DNA of 64,000 nt from Chryseobacterium sp. ON_d1 (lineage in GTDB: Bacteria > Bacteroidota > Bacteroidia > Flavobacteriales > Weeksellaceae): positions 186,001 to 250,000 of the forward strand of contig NZ_BJTC01000004.1 in NCBI RefSeq assembly GCF_006829085.1, in the 5' to 3' direction. A program made the translations under genes and the position numbers. Positions 51,757-58,803 of the stretch are shown in pieces. Positions within the stretch are counted from its first letter, which is position 1. Each line of letters starts with the position of its first letter. Under the pieces are notes generated by a model that saw only the letters and a program-made list of their open reading frames with translations, made no database searches and was not told where the DNA came from.

Positions 51757-52401
51757 TTATTTCTTACGGGTGTATTTTATTTCCATGGTTTTGTACTCTT
51801 TTCCTGTCTTGGAGTCCGGGCCGTACATTTCCAGTTTTTGATTGTTGTCATCTACAAATGTGAAAACCTCTCTGAAATCACAATCTTTCCCAGGTCTTGA
51901 AGGATCCGTCATTTTTCCTTTAAATTCAACCGATTTTGTAGAGGGACTCCATTCCCCTTCACCATGCATGATACCGGTTCCCATATTGTCGATCCATGTA
52001 CTGATAAATTTCTTTTTGGAGTTGTCATATCCCACAATGCTCATTCCTTCGAAAGGCATTCCCATAAAGTTGCCTTTATGATTACTGATCTGGTAGCGTC
52101 CGCCATACATCATTTTATTGATAGTCTCAGATTTACTCATCATAGGTTTTCCTCCGTTTTCCATCCACATGGTGGTTTCTCCCGTCCAGATTCCGTCAGA
52201 TTTTGCCAGCATCTTATGCATTTCTCCCGGAGTAGAGTACTCCATCCACGCTTTCATAGCTGTTGCTGAATCTACTGGTTTCCATTCAGATTCTGAAGCA
52301 GCAGGGTCTGCTTTATCGGAACCATTGACTGCTGTTGTTTTTCCTTTCTCACAGGCTGTTAATAAAAAAGCAGCGATAAGAATTGATAATAAATTTTTCA
52401 T
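51757..52401 (-). CDS. DUF1579 lipoprotein
   Basis: 214 residues with a lipobox (LLTAC, Cys17) and a DUF1579 domain. W-x-G-x-(S/T)-(M/W) style beta strands are visible (DGIWTGETTMWMENGG, GRYQISNHKGNFMGMPFEG, TWIDNMGTGIMHGEGEW). DUF1579 proteins are small beta-barrels of unknown role, probably lipocalin-like. It is on the opposite strand to lepA and nrtR, with its promoter in the 124-base gap. Confidence 0.85.
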   Translation of the reverse strand: MKNLLSILIAAFLLTACEKGKTTAVNGSDKADPAASESEWKPVDSATAMKAWMEYSTPGEMHKMLAKSDGIWTGETTMWMENGGKPMMSKSETINKMMYGGRYQISNHKGNFMGMPFEGMSIVGYDNSKKKFISTWIDNMGTGIMHGEGEWSPSTKSVEFKGKMTDPSRPGKDCDFREVFTFVDDNNQKLEMYGPDSKTGKEYKTMEIKYTRKK

Positions 52402-52497
52402 AATGGTTTAGTTATAAGATGGTTAGAATGATAACTTAAAGATAGGAACTTTTATTATACCTCTGATTATTTTTTTACTTTGCACATAAATCGTAAC

Positions 52498-52518
52498 TTT
52501 GTGTATTCATAACGCAAA
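52498..52518 (+). promoter_or_regulatory. 21-bp palindromic operator A (NAD/ADP-ribose regulon)
   Basis: TTTGTGT-N7-ACGCAAA on the plus strand. The consensus over all four copies is TTTGYGT-N7-ACRCAAA. Its first half overlaps the -7 element TAACTTTG (52494-52501), and it ends 7 bases before the Nudix regulator ATG at 52526. A repressor position and autoregulation are inferred. Confidence 0.75.
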
Positions 52519-52525
52519 TCAATTT

Positions 52526-53221
52526 ATGGAGTCTCCAAAAAAATTACAGGATATAAAAGTGGCTGTAGATGCTGTCATCTTCGGATATTTTGATAAAAAA
52601 GACCTTCAGATTCTTCTGATTAAAAGAAATATTGAACCTTTTAAGGGAGGATGGGCTCTACCGGGAGGACTTGTTCTTGATGATGAGAGTGTAGATGATG
52701 CAGTAAAAAGAGAACTGTATGAAGAGGCAGGTATAAAACCCGATTTTCTGGAACAACTGTACACATTTGGTAATCTGGGGCGCGATCCAAGAAACAGAGT
52801 GGTTTCTGTAGCTTATCTTGGGCTTGTGAACCCGTCTTATCATGAACTTTTTGCAGACTCTGATGCCGAAGATGCACAATGGTTCAGTATTAATAAACTC
52901 CCTTCTTTGGCTTTCGACCACAAAACGATCATTGATACTGCCTTAAAAAGACTTCGTACAAAAATTCAGTATCAGCCGATCGGCTTCAATCTTCTCAATG
53001 AAGAATTCCCTTTTTCTGATCTTGAAAACCTTTATAAAACCATTGTGGGGCAGGAAATCGACAGAAGAAACTTCCGTAAGAAAATTATGAGCTACGGTCT
53101 GCTTAACGAAACCAACAACGTTAAAAAAGAAGGCAGCGGCAGACCCGGAAAACTTTTTACTTTCAATAAGGAAAAGTATAAAGAGCTTGAAGAGCAGGGC
53201 TTTTATTTCGAAATTAAATAG
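52526..53221 (+). CDS. nrtR: NrtR-like Nudix regulator (Nudix hydrolase plus winged HTH)
   Basis: 231 residues. The N-terminal Nudix domain has an intact Nudix box (48-70, G-x5-E-x7-R-E-L-x-E-E-x-G-I with all acidic residues), so it may hydrolyse ADP-ribose or NAD-like nucleotides. The C-terminal ~75 residues form a winged helix (KKEGSGRPGKLFTF). NrtR repressors bind DNA and are released by ADP-ribose or an NAD metabolite. I start at ATG 52526 because the upstream TTG frame passes through the operator. It heads the NAD/ADP-ribose cluster. Confidence 0.88.
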   Translation: MESPKKLQDIKVAVDAVIFGYFDKKDLQILLIKRNIEPFKGGWALPGGLVLDDESVDDAVKRELYEEAGIKPDFLEQLYTFGNLGRDPRNRVVSVAYLGLVNPSYHELFADSDAEDAQWFSINKLPSLAFDHKTIIDTALKRLRTKIQYQPIGFNLLNEEFPFSDLENLYKTIVGQEIDRRNFRKKIMSYGLLNETNNVKKEGSGRPGKLFTFNKEKYKELEEQGFYFEIK

Positions 53222-53325
53222 ATTTCTAAACACAAACTTCACAAATGTTTTGCACAAATATCCACTAATATTTATGACATTCTTGAAGCCACAGTATAAA
53301 ATATCAATTGAAAACATTCAATAAG

Positions 53326-53347
53326 AACGGGCTTTAGCCCGTTTTTT
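53326..53347 (+). terminator. Intrinsic terminator of the nrtR gene
   Basis: An 8-bp stem AACGGGCT (53326-53333) with AGCCCGTT (53336-53343), a 2-base loop and a T tract. The same sequence is of the REP-like type common in Chryseobacterium. Confidence 0.75.
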
Positions 53348-53474
53348 TATACCATATCATTCCATTGGCTTCAGCCTAAACGAATCAAATTTGTGTCATT
53401 TGTGATCAAAATTTGTGTTATTCGTGTTGATTGGAATTAAATTTTTATCCCTGAAAATCAATTTATTATATTTA
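53348..53474. other. Intergenic repeat-like DNA before the NADAR gene
   Basis: After the terminator, CATTGGCTTCAGCC and TTTGTGTCATTTGTGATC/TTTGTGTTATTCGTGTTG runs appear, which look like dispersed intergenic repeats. They carry isolated TTTGTGT half-sites without the second half and are not called operators. No gene is present. Confidence 0.4.
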
Positions 53475-53495
53475 TTAGCGTAAAATTAACACAAA
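53475..53495 (+). promoter_or_regulatory. 21-bp palindromic operator B
   Basis: TTAGCGT-N7-ACACAAA, one mismatch from the consensus. The -7 element TAAATTTG (53496-53503) begins right after it. Its centre is 54 bases (about five helical turns) upstream of operator C. Confidence 0.7.
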
Positions 53496-53528
53496 TAAAT
53501 TTGGTGCAAAGACTGATATTATTTTAAA

Positions 53529-53549
53529 TTTGTGTCAAAATAACGCAAT
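53529..53549 (+). promoter_or_regulatory. 21-bp palindromic operator C
   Basis: TTTGTGT-N7-ACGCAAT, one mismatch. It overlaps a second -7 element TAAATTTG (53525-53532) and ends one base before the NADAR ATG at 53551, so a bound repressor would block start of transcription. Confidence 0.75.
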
Positions 53550-53550
53550 C

Positions 53551-54093
53551 ATGAAATACACCATACAAAATATTACAGAACGCTTTCAAAAAAAGGAAAA
53601 GATAAAATATCTCTTTTTCTGGGGGCACACGGCAAAGGATATTGTGACCAAATCATGCTTCAGCCAATGGTTTCCCGGAAAATTTGAAGAAAACGGGATC
53701 ATCTATAAGACTGCAGAACATTATATGATGGCAGGGAAGGCCAGATTATTTAATGACCCTGAAACAGAAGAGGAAATTTTAAAGGCAAATACTCCTAATC
53801 AGGCAAAAGCCTTAGGCAGGAAAGTAAAAAACTTTGACCCGAAACGCTGGGATGAACATAAATATGAAATTGTAACCCAGGGAAATCTTTTAAAATTCTC
53901 GCAAAATCAGAAATTTAAAGACTTTCTTTTATCAACTGGAGATAAAGTTCTGGTAGAGGCAAGTCCTTATGACAGAATCTGGGGTATCGGAATGCTGGAA
54001 ACGGACAGCAGATCAGAAAATCCTTTACTATGGAACGGAGAAAACCTGTTAGGATTTGCTTTGATGGAAGTCAGAGATGAATTAAGAAGGTAA
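53551..54093 (+). CDS. NADAR (YbiA-like) ADP-ribose-processing protein
   Basis: 180 residues of the NADAR/YbiA family. Signatures: the conserved ...FWGH start, TAEHYMMAGKARLF (Glu56, Tyr58), a central GRKVKNFDPKRWDEHKY, and TGDKVLVEASPYDRIWGIG near 140-150 with WNGENLLGFALMEVRDEL. Family members hydrolyse the N-glycosidic bond of ADP-ribosylated guanine or of riboflavin intermediates. The start is ATG 53551; an upstream TTG at 53530 would lie inside operator C. It is the first gene of the long NAD cluster and is followed after 28 bases by a 2OG-Fe(II) oxygenase. Confidence 0.9.
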   Translation: MKYTIQNITERFQKKEKIKYLFFWGHTAKDIVTKSCFSQWFPGKFEENGIIYKTAEHYMMAGKARLFNDPETEEEILKANTPNQAKALGRKVKNFDPKRWDEHKYEIVTQGNLLKFSQNQKFKDFLLSTGDKVLVEASPYDRIWGIGMLETDSRSENPLLWNGENLLGFALMEVRDELRR

Positions 54094-54121
54094 AAACACA
54101 TCCAGGCACAAAATATTAATT

Positions 54122-54676
54122 ATGGAAAAAATAGAACTGCACCCACAGATATTTCTGATTGAAGATTTTCTGACCGAAGCAGAATGTGATCATTATATCA
54201 GTCTTTCGCAGGAGAAAGTTTTTGAAGAGGCCAAGATCAATGTATTCGGCCGCCAGCAGATGAATAAAGGAATCAGAAATAATGACCGATTGATGATCTT
54301 TGATACAACAATAGCTGAAGAGCTTTTTAACAAGGCTGTAGAGTTTCTGCCTCAGGAACAGGATGCATACAAGGTCCTTAACTTTAATGAAATGCTCAGG
54401 ATTTATAAATATGCGCCCGGACAGCAGTTTAAAATGCACAGAGATGGAAGTTATATACGGAATGAAAATGAAAAAAGCTTTTACACCTTTATGATTTATC
54501 TGAATGATGATTTTGAAGGTGGAGAAACAGAATTTGAGAACTTATTTACTGTAGCTCCAAAGAAAGGAACCGCTCTTATTTTTTATCATCCCCTGAGACA
54601 TGAAGGAAAGACTTTGATCAGCGGGCAGAAATATGTGTTGAGAACAGATGTAATGTATTTAAGAAAAAGACCATGA
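54122..54676 (+). CDS. 2OG-Fe(II) oxygenase of prolyl 4-hydroxylase type
   Basis: 184 residues with the P4H-type beta-jelly roll. The iron triad is His106-x-Asp108 (HRDGSY) and His160 (LRHEG), and Arg174 (YVLRTDV) can bind 2-oxoglutarate. MIYLNDDFEGGETEF is the usual middle segment. It hydroxylates an unknown target, possibly a protein or nucleotide of this pathway. It overlaps the next gene by 4 bases (ATGA). Confidence 0.88.
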   Translation: MEKIELHPQIFLIEDFLTEAECDHYISLSQEKVFEEAKINVFGRQQMNKGIRNNDRLMIFDTTIAEELFNKAVEFLPQEQDAYKVLNFNEMLRIYKYAPGQQFKMHRDGSYIRNENEKSFYTFMIYLNDDFEGGETEFENLFTVAPKKGTALIFYHPLRHEGKTLISGQKYVLRTDVMYLRKRP

Positions 54677-55077
54677 AAAAGATATATGTTTTTGGGAACG
54701 GAAATATATCGTGGGATAATTTCCATCAGTTTTATATAGAACCTATCAAACAATTTGATTGGTCAAAGTGCGAATTTCTTATCGGAGATTTTAATGGTAC
54801 AGATACCTTAATGATGGAATTTTTAAAAGATAAGACCTCTAATGTTACCATACTTCATATAGGAGAGAAACCTAGATATTTCGTAAATAGATTCAATTGT
54901 CAGGCTGGAAATTGGAAAACAATTGGAGGATTTCAGACGGATAAAGAAAGAGATCAATATGCCATGACAATGTGCACTCATTTCTTAGGCATTGATTTCA
55001 ATTCTGATGAGAGAAGGAAAAGTGGAACTCTGCAGAACATTAAAGCATGCTTTGATTTAGGAAAAATAAAAATATAA
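54673..55077 (+). CDS. Rossmann-like protein, possible SLOG family
   Basis: 134 residues. The layout is a Rossmannoid core: KKIYVFGNGNIS opens a beta strand-loop, then FLIGDFNGTDTLMMEF (Gly-x-x-Gly-x-Asp-like motif), VTILHIGEKPRYFVN, and DKERDQYAMTMCTHFLGI. This resembles SLOG/DprA-LOG nucleotide-ligand sensors, some of which bind NAD- or ADP-ribose-derived ligands. The assignment is tentative. It overlaps the oxygenase gene and is followed after 50 bases by the coiled-coil gene. Confidence 0.5.
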   Translation: MKKIYVFGNGNISWDNFHQFYIEPIKQFDWSKCEFLIGDFNGTDTLMMEFLKDKTSNVTILHIGEKPRYFVNRFNCQAGNWKTIGGFQTDKERDQYAMTMCTHFLGIDFNSDERRKSGTLQNIKACFDLGKIKI

Positions 55078-55094
55078 AACTATGCTTTCTCTTT

Positions 55095-55115
55095 TTTGCG
55101 TAATAAAAACACAAA
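55095..55115 (+). promoter_or_regulatory. 21-bp palindromic operator D
   Basis: TTTGCGT-N7-ACACAAA, an exact match to TTTGYGT-N7-ACRCAAA. It lies 12 bases before the coiled-coil ATG at 55128. A second promoter inside the cluster, or a binding site that tunes it, is inferred; no clear -7 element is visible. Confidence 0.7.
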
Positions 55116-55127
55116 AGGATATTGATT

Positions 55128-55463
55128 ATGGAAGATGAATTAAAACCCAGATTTATCGAATCATTACAAAGAAATAATGATCAGATCAGAGAAGACCGGG
55201 CAAGGATCATCGGAGCAGATTCCGAATTGATCTATAGACGAAGAGTTGAAGATATTGAATTAAAAATCAAAAGACTCGAGCGTGAACAGGAAGGGCTTAT
55301 TGATATCAGTCCTTTAGACAGAAACAGTCTGACTTTTGCGGATTTCAATCCCGAAGTATTCGTTCAGAAAGACATGGAATTATCATTAACAATCAGAAAT
55401 CTGAATATTCAGCTCGAAGTAACCCAAAAGAGATTTGAATATTTATTTGGAAAAACACTGTAG
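55128..55463 (+). CDS. Small coiled-coil protein
   Basis: 111 residues, with charged heptad-type helices (EDIELKIKRLEREQEGLID) and a C-terminal helix (TIRNLNIQLEVTQKRFEYLFG). No family is recognised. It starts 2 bases before the vWA gene ends up downstream (stop at 55463, next ATG at 55466), so the pair is coupled. ATG 55128 is preferred over the TTG at 55122. It may be a scaffold for the vWA protein; this is inference. Confidence 0.65.
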   Translation: MEDELKPRFIESLQRNNDQIREDRARIIGADSELIYRRRVEDIELKIKRLEREQEGLIDISPLDRNSLTFADFNPEVFVQKDMELSLTIRNLNIQLEVTQKRFEYLFGKTL

Positions 55464-55465
55464 TC

Positions 55466-56320
55466 ATGGGAAGTACAAGATACGATTTAGACGCTCGTTA
55501 TGACAGAGCAAGAAAAGCAGGTTACGGAACCAAATCCGCGGGTGAGATTTTTACCCAGAATGCCAAAAGAATGGCTCATGAATCCATGAATCCTCACGGA
55601 ATTTCTTTCAGGGAATCCAGAGACTCAGAAGTTCACCCTAACTCGGTTCCGATTATTTTAGGGCTGGATGTTACCGGAAGTATGGGGCATATTCCTCATG
55701 AACTGATCAGAGATGGATTGCCTAAGCTGATGGGCGGAATTATTCAGGGAGGCGTTCCCGATCCGGCCTTATTGTTCCTTGGAATCGGGGATCATGAATG
55801 TGATGACTACCCACTTCAGGTAGGGCAGTTTGAATCCGGAGATGCAGAACTGGATATGTGGCTTACGCGCACTTATATTGAGTCAGGCGGTGGCGGAAAT
55901 GCTGGTGAAAGCTATCTGTTAGCATGGTATTTTGCTGCATTTCATACGAGAACAGATGCTTTTGAAAAAAGAGGTCAGAAAGGATTACTGTTTACTGTAG
56001 GTGATGAACCTTGTTTAAAAACACTTTCCGCATCTGCTATCAGGGAAATTATGGGAAAAGGGCAGCAAACCTACACCCATTCTGAGCTGCTGGAAGAGGC
56101 AAAGAAAAAATATGAAGTATACCACATCAGTGTTTTGCATTCCGATCAGGCATTGAGAGCGGACAGGGGCTGGAAAGAATTATTAGGACAAAATTGTGTA
56201 TCTATAACAGATCACAGAGAAATTCCGAATGTTATTAAAAACATTATCTGTGATAAGTTTAAAAATCAAAGTTTCGGAACAACGGGAACAGGAGGGTTAG
56301 ATCAGTTTCAAATGCTTTAA
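55466..56320 (+). CDS. vWA-domain protein with MIDAS motif
   Basis: 284 residues. A von Willebrand A-type fold has the metal-ion-dependent adhesion site D-x-T-G-S (LDVTGSMG, Asp68, Thr70, Ser72), then LLFLGIGDHECDDYPLQVGQF, GGGGNAGESYLLAWYFAAFHT and a helical tail. The central part resembles the vWA proteins that act as co-chaperones or regulators of ATPase or defence complexes. It is coupled to the coiled-coil gene and is followed by the adenylosuccinate-synthetase paralogue after 64 bases. Its role is unknown. Confidence 0.75.
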   Translation: MGSTRYDLDARYDRARKAGYGTKSAGEIFTQNAKRMAHESMNPHGISFRESRDSEVHPNSVPIILGLDVTGSMGHIPHELIRDGLPKLMGGIIQGGVPDPALLFLGIGDHECDDYPLQVGQFESGDAELDMWLTRTYIESGGGGNAGESYLLAWYFAAFHTRTDAFEKRGQKGLLFTVGDEPCLKTLSASAIREIMGKGQQTYTHSELLEEAKKKYEVYHISVLHSDQALRADRGWKELLGQNCVSITDHREIPNVIKNIICDKFKNQSFGTTGTGGLDQFQML

Positions 56321-56384
56321 AAATCTGTCAATGTCATGAGCAAATAGGAATGACAGAGACAAAAGATTAAAAAAAATAAAAGTC

Positions 56385-57455
56385 ATGAAAAAGGCACAAA
56401 TAGTAATAGGACTTGGTTTTGGTGATGAAGGAAAAGGAATTACTACAGATTTCCTGGCTTCTCAGAATCCGGAGACCATTGTGATCAGGTTTTCCGGAGG
56501 CCAGCAGGCAGCACATACCGTGATGATTGATGATAGAAAACATGTGCATTCCAGTTTTGCGAGTGGTGCACTTCGTGGTCTGCCTTCTTATTTCACGGAG
56601 CATTGTACCATCCATCCGGTTTTTCTGCTCAATGAAAGAGAAGAATTAAAAGCAAAGAATGGAAATATTGAGGTCCATATTCATCCACTGGCGAAAGTTA
56701 CGACTCCTTTTGATGTATGGCAGAACAGAACGAATGCAAGAAACCTCGAACACGGAACCTGCGGAAAAGGAGTAGGAGCCACCATGAAAAGAAATGAAAG
56801 TCCCTATAAACTGTTTGCTATAGACCTGATTTCACCCGGAGAAATGCTGATGGAAAAGCTGAAAGGAATAGCCTATTATTATGGCTTTACAGATGAAAAC
56901 GAGATCAGTGAACTTTTACAGCCTTTTTTAGAAGCTATTGATAGTATTGATTGGAGAATAAATGATTATACCTGGTTGGCTTCATTCAATCATCTTATTT
57001 TTGAAGGAAGCCAGGGTATTTTACTCGATATGGATCATGGCGTTTTTCCCAATGTGACTTATGCGCATACGACTTCAAAAAATGCCTGTGAGATTTGTAA
57101 GCTTTTAAAGATTGAAGATATTGAAATGTATTATGTGACCAGAAGTTATGCAACCCGTCATGGAAACGGCTGGATGAGCAATGAAAAGGAAATGAACCTG
57201 AGAAACAATGAAGAAGAAACCTGTACATTTAATGAGTATCAGAAAGAATTCAGAACCGGGGAAATAGATTACAAACTGCTTAATTATGCCTTAAAGCTGG
57301 ATGGAGCATATGTATTTCCGACTAAAAAGAATTTAGTTGTTACCTGTCTGGATCAGATTGATGAGCAATTTAAATTAGAAAACTTGAGTGTTGAATTTAA
57401 TGCTGTTTACGGATCCTATTCTCCGTATTCAAAAGATTTTAAACAGATTTTTTAA
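56385..57455 (+). CDS. Short adenylosuccinate synthetase paralogue
   Basis: 356 residues against about 430 for PurA. Active-site motifs are kept: GFGDEGKG (Asp14), GGQQAAHTV with the PurA-type His, GTCGKGVGATMKRN, and EGSQGILLDMDHGVFPNVT. The C-terminal GTP-site region is reduced and ends in VYGSYSPYSKDF. The presence of Asp14 argues against the phage PurZ-type enzyme. It may join Asp to an inosine or ADP-ribose-like nucleotide, but the product is unknown. It lies between the vWA gene and the PARG gene. Confidence 0.75.
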   Translation: MKKAQIVIGLGFGDEGKGITTDFLASQNPETIVIRFSGGQQAAHTVMIDDRKHVHSSFASGALRGLPSYFTEHCTIHPVFLLNEREELKAKNGNIEVHIHPLAKVTTPFDVWQNRTNARNLEHGTCGKGVGATMKRNESPYKLFAIDLISPGEMLMEKLKGIAYYYGFTDENEISELLQPFLEAIDSIDWRINDYTWLASFNHLIFEGSQGILLDMDHGVFPNVTYAHTTSKNACEICKLLKIEDIEMYYVTRSYATRHGNGWMSNEKEMNLRNNEEETCTFNEYQKEFRTGEIDYKLLNYALKLDGAYVFPTKKNLVVTCLDQIDEQFKLENLSVEFNAVYGSYSPYSKDFKQIF

Positions 57456-57547
57456 TTTCAAAAGGGAATCAGGAATAAGATAAAAAAGCATTAGTTTTAT
57501 ATTGAATGATAGGATAGAGAATGATTAATGATTGAAAAATAATAACC

Positions 57548-58783
57548 ATGAAAACAACAACATTATATAGACCAGTAGGAGAAAAAGAAATGATATTGAT
57601 TATGGAAAGCGGATTTAAAAAATTTCCTCCCAGATTAGATTGGCAGCCCATTTTTTATCCGGTTCTTAACGAAGAATATGCTTCTGAGATTGCTGAAAAA
57701 TGGAATACCAGAGACGAAGCAGGAAATTATCTTGGTTTTGTAACCAGGTTTGAGGTGTTGGAAGAAATCGCGGATAATTATCCTGCACAGAATGTTGGAG
57801 CCAGGAACCACAATGAATTATGGGTCCCTTCTGAAGAGCTGAAAAGCTTTAATGAGGCGATTGTAGGAGATATCAAGGTAACCAAAGTATTTATAGGAGA
57901 TGATTTTAAGAAAGCCGGAAATACTGGACTGGAAGAGCTGATGTTGAACATTAAAAAACTAACTATGACCAATAAAGGAATGGCAAAAGATACTTTAGAT
58001 ATCCTTGCCAAAAAATATTATATCAACGAACATAACGAGAAAATAAATATAGAAAACGAGCTGGAAATCAGTAAAAAAGAAACGGTTCTTTTCACTCAGG
58101 AACAACTTTCAGAAATGGCAGAATCCTCAATGCCGGAAAATACTTTCGAAACACAGTTTGAAACAAGAAACTGCAGTTCTTTAAAAGCAATTTTAGAATT
58201 GGCTGAAGAAGAAAACCAGGAAAAACTCATGTGTCTGAACTTCGCTTCGGCAAAAAATCCTGGAGGTGGATTTATCAACGGAGCGGAAGCACAGGAAGAA
58301 AGTCTGGCAAGAACTTCTGGTTTATATGAAAGCTTACTTCAGGCATGGGATTATTATACAATTCACCGGGCAATGGAATCGTGTTTTTATACGGATACAA
58401 TGATTTACAGTCCTAAGGTTCCAGTCTTCAGGAAAGATAAAGGAGAATTGCTTCCTAAGCCTGTCCTGTGCAATTTCATTACTTCTCCGGCAGTCAATGC
58501 AGGTGTGGTAAAACGCCAGGAACCGGAAAGGGCACATGAAATTCTTAGTGCAATGGATGTGAGGATGGATAAAATGCTTTCTCTTGCATTGCATAAAGGA
58601 AATGAGGTCTTAATTTTAGGAGCATGGGGCTGTGGAGTATTTAAGAATGATCCAAAAGAAATTGCAGGATTGTTTAAAAAACATCTTCAGGGGAAATATA
58701 AGAATAAATTTAAAAGAGTGGTTTTTGCAGTGCTTACCAGGAAAGAAGAAATGCTGAAACCTTTTGAAGAAATTGTTTTGTAA
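57548..58783 (+). CDS. ADP-ribosylation/crystallin-J1-like domain fused to TIGR02452 PARG
   Basis: 411 residues. The first ~115 residues match the small ADP-ribosylation/crystallin J1-annotated family (LYRPVGEKEMILI, FPPRLDWQPIFYPVLN, GFVTRFEVLEE, NELWVPSEEL). From about 180 on it is a microbial poly(ADP-ribose) glycohydrolase of TIGR02452 type, with the macro-type signature NPGGGFINGAEAQEE (catalytic Glu250/Glu251), YSPKVPVFR, VNAGVVKR and GAWGCGVFKNDP. The PARG domain releases ADP-ribose from chains or adducts. The N-terminal domain may bind or remove another ADP-ribose group. It fits the NAD cluster. Confidence 0.85.
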   Translation: MKTTTLYRPVGEKEMILIMESGFKKFPPRLDWQPIFYPVLNEEYASEIAEKWNTRDEAGNYLGFVTRFEVLEEIADNYPAQNVGARNHNELWVPSEELKSFNEAIVGDIKVTKVFIGDDFKKAGNTGLEELMLNIKKLTMTNKGMAKDTLDILAKKYYINEHNEKINIENELEISKKETVLFTQEQLSEMAESSMPENTFETQFETRNCSSLKAILELAEEENQEKLMCLNFASAKNPGGGFINGAEAQEESLARTSGLYESLLQAWDYYTIHRAMESCFYTDTMIYSPKVPVFRKDKGELLPKPVLCNFITSPAVNAGVVKRQEPERAHEILSAMDVRMDKMLSLALHKGNEVLILGAWGCGVFKNDPKEIAGLFKKHLQGKYKNKFKRVVFAVLTRKEEMLKPFEEIVL

Positions 58784-58803
58784 TAAAAAAGAAGATAATT
58801 ATC

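Noticed and set aside
52499..52525. TTG start for the Nudix regulator
   Set aside because: It would place the operator and -7 element inside the coding region, while ATG 52526 fits the promoter and family start.
53390..53450. Additional TTTGTGT matches as further operators
   Set aside because: The second arm ACRCAAA is missing at the required 7-base distance, so they are isolated half-sites within repeat-like DNA.
53551..54093. A DarT-type toxin partner for NADAR
   Set aside because: None of the neighbouring proteins shows a DarT ADP-ribosyltransferase signature; only DUF2971 remains as an uncertain candidate.
56385..57455. Phage-type PurZ (2-aminoadenylosuccinate synthetase)
   Set aside because: The catalytic Asp (Asp14) of PurA is kept, whereas PurZ enzymes typically replace it; there are no phage genes nearby.
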